Shown here: positions 57,236 to 64,000 of the stretch, in pieces
Numbering within the stretch: position 1 is the stretch's first letter
How the letters are laid out: every line of letters begins with the position of its first letter
Assembly: GCA_963922205.1 (NCBI GenBank)
Contig: CAWUHX010000139.1
Span: 744,001-808,000, forward strand
From: Romanomermis culicivorax
Taxonomy: Eukaryota > Nematoda > Enoplea > Mermithida > Mermithidae
Direction of reading: 5' to 3'
DNA: 64,000 bases
The notes under the pieces: generated by a model
Told to the model about the DNA's origin: nothing
The model's database searches: none
The model's input: only the letters and a program-made list of their open reading frames with translations
Position numbers and translations under genes: made by a program

Positions 57236-59319
57236 CTTCGTTTTTTATTTTTTCTTCAGATTTTTTTAATGTTCCACATCGATTTTTGTTTTCTATTTTT
57301 TCTCCTATATTCTCCTTTTTCATCAATTTATTCCTTTTTCCATTTATTTCTTCCTCATCATTTTCGTTTTTCACATACAGTACAACCTATAGTAACACAA
57401 CTATAATCCTAAATCCACTATTACCATAATCCAAATATTACAGTAATTCCACTATTACAGTAACTATAGAACATGCATGCTTAACTATACCCCCTGGACC
57501 GGCCTTAGCACTTTAGGCTTTATAGTAGAATCAAAAAATCCTGATAACTCTACTCAATATACATGATTATTCAATAATCTATCCTCATTTTCTACACACA
57601 AATCAAAGACGTTTTTCAGGTTTTCATCATCAAAATTCAAAGATTTCTATTTGTCAGACAACAAAAAATTGAACAGTCTCCCTTTCATAGATGTGCTTTG
57701 TGCATTGAATCTACAATAATAGTGTATACAAAATATGCAGGAGTACTGTAAGTTGAAGTACAGCAGGACTTCTCATATTTTATAACTTTAGACCAAGCAC
57801 CTGTAATATGACTCTAGTATTCCCCCAGCACATCTCTAATAAGATGCATCCAAGGTGAGAGCAACCCTCTAATAATCCTCTAAAACATCTCTATGGGGCT
57901 GTAGCCCACCTCTAATATTCCCCCTATAATGCACTCTCTTCAACCTGGACCAAGCTCTAACACATCAATAGTTTTCGTACAGTGAGAACCTATCTAAACA
58001 TTCTCAGCATTCAAGCAAATAAGGCTGATTTATTACCCTACTTATTTCAGCACTTTCTCCCTGTGACTTTTATTTGCTAAATGCATGGGTTTCCGCTGGT
58101 TCAGCTTCTATGCTAGACTAGCTCCTTCTATACTACTCAGCTCAAACGACAAGTGTGAGACTACACACTGAAGTGTGCAATTTTCTCACTTGTTTGAGTC
58201 TTGCTCGTATACAATAGTTCCAGTACCCTCAAAGAGTTGGTGAGGGTGCTGGCTAAAATCGAATTTTAACATTTGGACCTGTCCTAAAAATAATCAAATC
58301 CAAAAAGACCACTTCTGTCTATTACAGTAAAACTTCGTAACAACATCCCATACAGTTAATTAAATTATTTTATTCTCTGTTCTGTACCATTCTGTAACTA
58401 TAAGATTTATTGCAGACAACATAGTATCAGTATATAACATTAGATCACAAGAGCAAACTCACTGAGGGAACATTTTACCATTTGATTTCCAGTAGTACCC
58501 TCACCCAGATGATTGAAAAAATATTGAAGCTGTGAGAAAACATGTTTTATATCAAATTGTATAGCAATACCCATGGATTCAGGGAGTCAAATGATAGTAA
58601 ACTGAATATATCAATAAAACATCATTTTCATGTTGACTTAAATAATTATGAATATCTAACTCTAATCTCCATTAGATCATCATGTTCTACACTATGGCAC
58701 ACAATTATTTTCTTGAAACATATGCATCTCCTTTCAATACGTCGTTCATGGATACCATATAATCAATATTTCATTTCATTAGCAACCTTAATCAGAAATC
58801 TTGATAGAGACTTATTCTGAACATAATCTTTATGACTATCACTGGCTTCTCTACGGATGATTTATGTTGCAACATATTCAGAATTTAATCTGTTTGATTG
58901 TACAGCTTGATCTCTTGATTCTACACATCTATGTGGATAAGAATTATATACCTCACCTACTGCTCATACTTGCTTTCATGCTTTTCTGCATTAAACTGAC
59001 ACTTTTCTGACCTATTTCTTTCTTTACATGCCTCATATCAAAAGTTCCAAACCACAATTTACTTGAAATCAACATGGATTACAGAATTAGTATGTTTTAT
59101 TAAAAGTAATTTTATATTTGAATCCAAAATGATTCCAGTGTTTTTTTTTTAAATTAATTAATACATTTGCTTATGATTTTTAATTTTCAGACTCAGAAGG
59201 ACATAATTCTGGTCACTTCAAACATCTTTAATCTCATTAAATTTCTAGTCGAAAGTATGGTAACTTCATGAAAGAAATCAAGGCTGACTCATGCATCTGT
59301 TTTCAGCAAAAATCCATAT
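57236..59319. other. No gene seen
   Basis: Around 57380-57475 there are short repeats of CCACTATTAC and AGTAAC type. The rest is AT-rich without motifs. A 92-codon plus-strand frame at 58542-58820 matches nothing I know. Confidence 0.4.
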
Positions 59320-59322
59320 CAG

Positions 59323-59470
59323 GGGCCGGTTTCCGGTACGTAAGTTATAACTTAAGTCAGTTCTAGACTTAAGTTATAACTTACTAAGTTATAACTTGAG
59401 TCGGTTTCCGGTACGATTTAAGACATAACTCAGCGAAGTTATAACTTAAGACTGACTTAAGTTACATCTT
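59323..59470. repeat. Left subterminal region with repeated TIR core
   Basis: CGGTTTCCGGTACG occurs at 59328 and again at about 59402. Between and after are palindromes AAGTTATAACTT and ACTTAAGT. These are likely binding sites of the transposase or of the Myb-like protein. Confidence 0.8.
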
Positions 59471-59688
59471 GAATAACGTTTTACTCCCATTATCTTCACA
59501 ATACGAAAAATCAATAAGTTAAGTTATAACTTAAGTTATATCTTAAATCGTATTATGGGGTTACGGCGAATCAAAAACGCCTACTCAGTTTACACAGCGC
59601 GTAAAAGTAGTCCGCAGCATTGTTGCATCATGCACAATATGTTTCATTTCACTTAAATAACATCCACTCCTTCACTACGAATGCTAAC

Positions 59689-60672
59689 ATGAGTGAGAAA
59701 AAGCGAGGTAATAATTGGACCACGGCCCAAATTGAACGATTAAAGGACATGTGCATCGAAAAACGTGGAATTATAGAAGCCAAGCACAACGACGCTGATA
59801 TGCGAGTGAAGAAGAAACGAACGTGGGAATTCATCGTCAACGAAGTTAATTCTTGTTATCCTGCCAACAAAAGAAATGTCGACGAAGCGAAGAAAAAATG
59901 GATGAATTTGAAAAGCCTGGCAAAGAAAAAGAATGGTGCGGATAAAAAAGCTTTGCAAGGAACGGGAGGTGGGCCACCGTCGTCTCCAATGCCTCAGGTA
60001 CTTGAGGACATCGTAGATGCCTACAAAAAATCCGATAGTTTCAACGGGATTCCGTCTGGGATTGATACCGAAGATACCACTATTACGTCAGATTTAGAGT
60101 GAGTACTTGCACGTATAATTTACTTAATAACGCGAATTATTTCTTGAAGAATGTTAAAACGATATCCTAATAACACTATCGAAAAATGAATGAGGTTGCA
60201 CATTAAAGTAAAAGGAACTAGTATAGCCATTAGGCAACTGCCAATCACTAATGACATAGTGTTTAAATCAAAATAAATTTTGTAACCGACTTTATAAAAC
60301 TTTAAAGATTTTTTAAGTTTTCATGATTAGGTAGTATAGTGAAATAAAAATTGAAAATATTCATTAATTAATTCCAGAAATGAATCCGATGTCGATTACG
60401 ATATGGTCGGAAAAGGTCCAATTTCCACAGCTTCCAAAGTTCCGATAAAGGCTCCGAAAAATGCGGAGAATTCGGTCACACCGTCATTACTTGAAATCAA
60501 GAAAGCTCGACTCGATATCCAGAAAGAATCGTTGGAATTACAAAAGGAAACGTTTGCCATGAAAAAAGAACTGTTCGAAAAGAAAAAAGTGAAATTAGAT
60601 TGGGAGATTCATGTGTTGAGACTGAAAGCTGATAAGTTGAAATCTAGTTACAACCTCACCGAGTTGAAATAA
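59689..60672 (+). CDS. Harbinger Myb/SANT-like DNA-binding protein, two exons
   Basis: The partner protein of Harbinger transposases: it binds the transposon ends and brings the transposase to nucleus and DNA. Exon 1 is 59689-60098 and exon 2 60378-60672. The intron starts GTGAGT and ends TTCCAG, and the join keeps frame (705 nt, 234 residues). The ATG at 59689 (MSEKKRG) is the natural start; upstream codons in the frame have no ATG. Residues about 7-80 form the tri-helical SANT/Myb-like domain (NWTTAQIERLKDMC ... WEFIVNEVN ... KKKWMNLKSLAKKK), close to the NAIF1-type. The C-terminus (about 160-230) is a long Lys/Glu coiled coil (ARLDIQKESLELQKETF). No stops or frameshifts, so the gene may still work. 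Confidence 0.88.
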
Positions 60673-60729
60673 GTTTTATTATTATAAGAATCTGTTTGAA
60701 TAAAATGTGAATCCCTTTTTCGGACCAGA

Positions 60730-62234
60730 CTATAAATGGAAGTATGAATTCGCAATGTGTAATCTAAAAGTCTTTCCGTTTTCTGGACCCAGTGCGTCGT
60801 TGTAATCCGCAATCTCAATGCCTTCTAATTCGTCTTCAAACACATCATCAAAATCTCGTTGATTCCGATCAATCGCTAGATTATGCAATATACTAGTAGC
60901 AATGATGAGCTTTGTGACTTTAGATGGTTTGATACGAACTTCACCATGCATAATGTGGAAGCGTCGTTTCCATCTACCAAACATTTGTTCAATGATGACT
61001 CGTGTGCGCCTTAAAGCAAGCACAATAATTTTTTTATTCACTCAAAAAATTTTTTTGTTGTCTAAACGTGCAGCAAAATTTTAACTATAGAAAAATTAAT
61101 ACTGCGGAAAGAATATATCAGGGTTTCAAGCCCCCCTCCAAACCCCCACCACGCCCATTTATGGTCTCCAGTTTTTCATGGTGACTTCAGGAAAAAATTA
61201 TTCAATATTGAAGCATAAAATTACATAATTTTAGCTGTATAAATATTATGACGCTTCCACATCCGAATATGTTATTTGTAAAGGTGAAAAAGAACAGAAA
61301 TATGTTCTACAATTTGACATTATTGTTGTGCTGAAATTCTTTGAAAATTAAGGAGATATATTTATGCTTGATTAACATATTATCATGTTATTTCTGTTTT
61401 ATTTCTTCAAATTTTGATCTATGAGATAACAAAGGGAATTTTCTGAATCAAGAAAGCAGTGAAATATGCCTACCTATGGGCTGCGTTAAAATTCAATTGA
61501 TTACGATTTTCTGGGTTCCGGAAAGGCGTGAGTAACCATGGTTTGCAAGGGTACCCGCTATCGCCGAGTATGAATCCATCTTCACGACCGGCTTCAAATT
61601 GCGCGTTTATCCGGCTTTGAGACCACACAAAAGCATCATGCGTTGACCCTGGCCACTTCGCGCAAACGTTCAAAAATCGTCCTTTACTATCACAAATACT
61701 TTGGACGTTGATAGAAGGAAAATATTTACGATTAATATAGTCGTTTTCATTTTCAGACGGTCGTTGAATGCGAATATGAGTACCATCAACTAATCCTAAA
61801 ACGCCCGGGAAATTTGCAATTTTGTAAAAGTCCGATTTTATTTGATCGCAACGCCCTTCGACCGGAAACTGTATGCCGGAACTCATACGATTCAATATAG
61901 CGCTAGTTACTTTCCAAACTGTTTTGCATGCAGCACTTTTGGTTATACGAATATCGTCCCCACAAAAAATTTGAAACGTACCAGTAGCATAATATCGCAA
62001 GGTCATAAGAACTTGTTGCACTGGCAGCATGGCGTAATTCCTCTTCGTAGTATTTAGTTGATTAGCTAATAAGTCCGTGATATGCAAAATACTTGGACGA
62101 TCGAAACGATATCTTTGATACAAATCCACGTCATTATATATATCTAGAGGATTAGATCGGTCACGAAATATTCTATTGATGCGAATGTTGTTTCGACGTT
62201 CCTCGTTCAGCAGCAATAAAAGTCGACCGACCAT
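60730..62234 (-). CDS. Harbinger (HARBI1-like) DDE transposase, two exons
   Basis: Cut-and-paste transposase. Exon 1 runs from the ATG at 62234 (MVGRLLLLL) down to 61474 and exon 2 from 61009 to 60730. Donor GTAGGC and acceptor TTTAAG bound a 464-bp intron, and the join preserves frame through NAAH-RRTRVIIEQ. The frame can be extended five codons upstream to a TTG but not to another ATG. The product is about 346 residues, the normal size for HARBI1-like proteins. Catalytic acids: D in LGLVDGTHIRI (about 150), D in ILGDSGYP (about 225) and E in VIIEQMFGRWKRRF (about 261), a D35E spacing for the last pair. All are intact and there is no internal stop. It converges with the Myb-like gene; their 3' ends are about 60 bp apart. 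Confidence 0.9.
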
Positions 62235-62324
62235 TTTTCGAAAACGCAAGAAATGATGTACGAGTGAAGTGTGAACAAACCGACATAATACACCTCGTCG
62301 TAACTTTAAGACACCTACCCACCA

Positions 62325-62537
62325 GTCTTAAATTTCACGCGAGTTAAGACATAACTTAAATAAGTCAAGACTAGTCTTAACGTACCGGAAACCCATTTTT
62401 TTAAGTCTTAACTTAAGTCATATGTTTAAGACATGTCTTAAAGTTGAGCAAAGTCTTCCGTACCGGAAACCGACTTAACGGTTTAAGTTAGAACTTAAGT
62501 CCGACTCCGACTTAAGTTGCTTTCCGGAAACCGGCAG
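62325..62537. repeat. Right subterminal region with repeated TIR core
   Basis: Three copies of the inverted core, TACCGGAAACC near 62382 and 62461 and CCGGAAACCGG at the terminus, alternate with GACTTAAGT and TAAGACATAACTTA motifs. It mirrors the left end but is longer. Confidence 0.8.
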
Positions 62538-62540
62538 CAG

Positions 62541-64000
62541 TTCCAATAGATCAAAGTGATGCCTCCAAATTGCTGGCCATGGTAGGTGTTGAAAATAAGG
62601 TTCACAACCGCTTCTGCAGTTGATGAGAAAATAGTTGCTAAGAAAGAGGGCCTGCAAAGGACCTGTTTTTGGAACTTCAATGATATCATATACATGCTAA
62701 AGTTGTTTATCCACATTCAGAAATTTGTGTTCATACAGTTGGCATCAGGCCTTGATGAACACTGTTCTAATGGAAGCTGTTAAATCTTAGTTCCTACAAG
62801 TAATTAAATTTTTTGAAGCTTGAATATTTGTTTCTTGATCTGAGAACAATAATGAGTGTGTATCTTTAGCGTGATTTTGCTTGCACATGAAAAAGTTGGT
62901 TGTTATCAGGATGAAATCATTGCTCAATAATCATCTCATTTCTCAAAAGAAACAAATTGGAAAGTGATGAATCAAAACTTTGGACATACTCAAGACAAAA
63001 TGAAAATATGCATACTTGTAATATTTCTCATCAAATACTTTGAAAAACTTATTATAAATGTCACTATTGAAAACCTATATGGAGAAAAGCTGTGAGATAA
63101 CTTCAACACCAAATGATAAATTATGATCTACCCAAATTTTTGTGTTCTATATTGTGACAAGAATGGGATGCATTCACACATGTAACATTTATGACAAACT
63201 CATATGTAGGAGGCCAATGCCCTCTTGTTGGGCCAAGACATCTGTCCAGCAAATTGACCAGAGCAAGTTTTGCTCACTGTGCCTTTCTCATGCAAGTTTT
63301 GGTTTAGGGAAAATCTGGGAGAAACCTTGGTTACTGGGACAATGCAGGGAAAAGTTGAACAACCCATAAGAAGTCTGTTGCTGAACACTTTTCATGAGAA
63401 CATATCTAAACATCCTCAAAAATGTATTACAATGCCCATTTAAAGACTAAGCCTTTTTAAAAACAATTTATCAATAAGTGCTTAAATTGTTTTGGAATGT
63501 GAAAACATAAAGAAATTAAGAGCTATGAAAGTTATCTGATGTGACAACATCCAACATCCAAAATTGTAGTAAATTTGAAAACTGAGATTCTGTAAAGCAC
63601 ATAGGATTCTTCAAATTTCAAATCATCGTAATTTTAGGCAGCAATCAGCATGTGACTATTGCAATGCACCAGCCAAACAAATTCTTTGATAAACTGGGCC
63701 TATGCAGGGCGATCCAACATAATCAGCTGCATCTGGACTGCCCATGGGTTACACAGATGTGAAGCCCTTTGATGTGGGTGTTCGAAATAATGGGCTGTGA
63801 AAAAGATTAGTTAATGTACATTAGATTTTTAAGAATTGTTTTTAATTGCTTGAAATAAAAAACAAAAGGATCTTGCAATGTTACAGCATCACTTCTGTTC
63901 ATTAGGTGGCTCTTTGAAGCACCTTTGGGTCCATTACCTAATGTTGGAAGAATACTAGAGTATCCTGAAATTAACATATTTGACATTGGAAGGGCAAATT
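62541..64000. other. No gene seen
   Basis: AT-rich sequence to the window edge; the frames present have no recognisable motif. Confidence 0.4.

Larger units (their letters stand above)
59323..62537. mobile_element. PIF/Harbinger DNA transposon, apparently complete
   Basis: A 3215-bp element with terminal inverted repeats GGGCCGGTTTCCGG (left) and CTGCCGGTTTCCGG (right, inverted), flanked by CAG at 59320-59322 and 62538-62540, a plausible 3-bp duplication. It contains the two genes typical of the superfamily: a Myb/SANT-like DNA-binding protein on the plus strand and a HARBI1-type DDE transposase on the minus strand, transcribed toward each other. Both genes read through after removing one intron each. 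Subterminal regions repeat the TIR core and AAGTTATAACTT palindromes. Confidence 0.9.

Noticed and set aside
56744..57429. Plus-strand frames up to 220 codons, Phe/Cys/His-rich
   Set aside because: They cover the T/C-rich minisatellite in all three frames, which shows the openness comes from base bias rather than coding constraint.
60902..61084. 60-codon plus-strand frame in the Harbinger element
   Set aside because: It is antisense to transposase exon 2.

Overview
This window looks like nuclear DNA of an invertebrate metazoan. It is AT-rich, has no operons, and carries almost only transposable elements separated by long AT-rich stretches without recognisable genes. Two transposon genes have clear GT-AG introns, and a 100-N scaffold gap lies at 36808-36907. 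I saw no convincing host housekeeping gene, rRNA or tRNA. The species cannot be named from the sequence alone.

Layout: (1) 590-880, fragment of a Tc1-like transposase. (2) 1507-2219, foldback element with arrays of a 13-15 bp unit in opposite orientations, a TTAGGC-rich core and a perfect 10-bp direct repeat at its ends. (3) 6.2-7.2 kb and 16.6-17.4 kb, unidentified coding-like remnants. (4) 11168-12411, GC-richer TG...CA block, possibly a solo LTR. (5) 18246-27891, a nearly full-length Ty3/Gypsy-class LTR retrotransposon on the minus strand. It has two LTRs, PBS, PPT, gag with two CCHC knuckles, protease, RT, RNase H and integrase. An envelope-like membrane glycoprotein gene lies between gag and protease instead of after pol. 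Its 5' leader holds five tandem hairpins with a conserved internal loop and covarying stems. (6) 32.1-36.25 kb, plus-strand decayed protein-primed DNA polymerase B of a Polinton/Maverick. (7) 42947-43892, minus-strand decayed transposon protein with a DUF7869-like region. (8) 46.5-47.8 kb, plus-strand spliced integrase-fold transposase remnant. (9) 48353-50427, minus-strand LTR-less Gypsy pol fragment lacking the YxDD segment. (10) 51240-52660, hAT element with perfect 8-bp TSD and a BED-finger remnant. (11) 55084-56779, inverted repeat with ~520-bp arms, followed by a pyrimidine-rich minisatellite. (12) 59323-62537, apparently intact PIF/Harbinger element with a Myb/SANT-like protein gene and a DDE transposase gene, both intron-containing and convergent. 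Two short hairpin (MITE-like) elements lie at 28859-29079 and 44985-45251.

The best candidates for something undescribed are the hairpin array in the retrotransposon leader (26566-26890) and the gag-env-pro-pol gene order of the same element. The Harbinger element is the only one whose two genes both read through after simple splicing.
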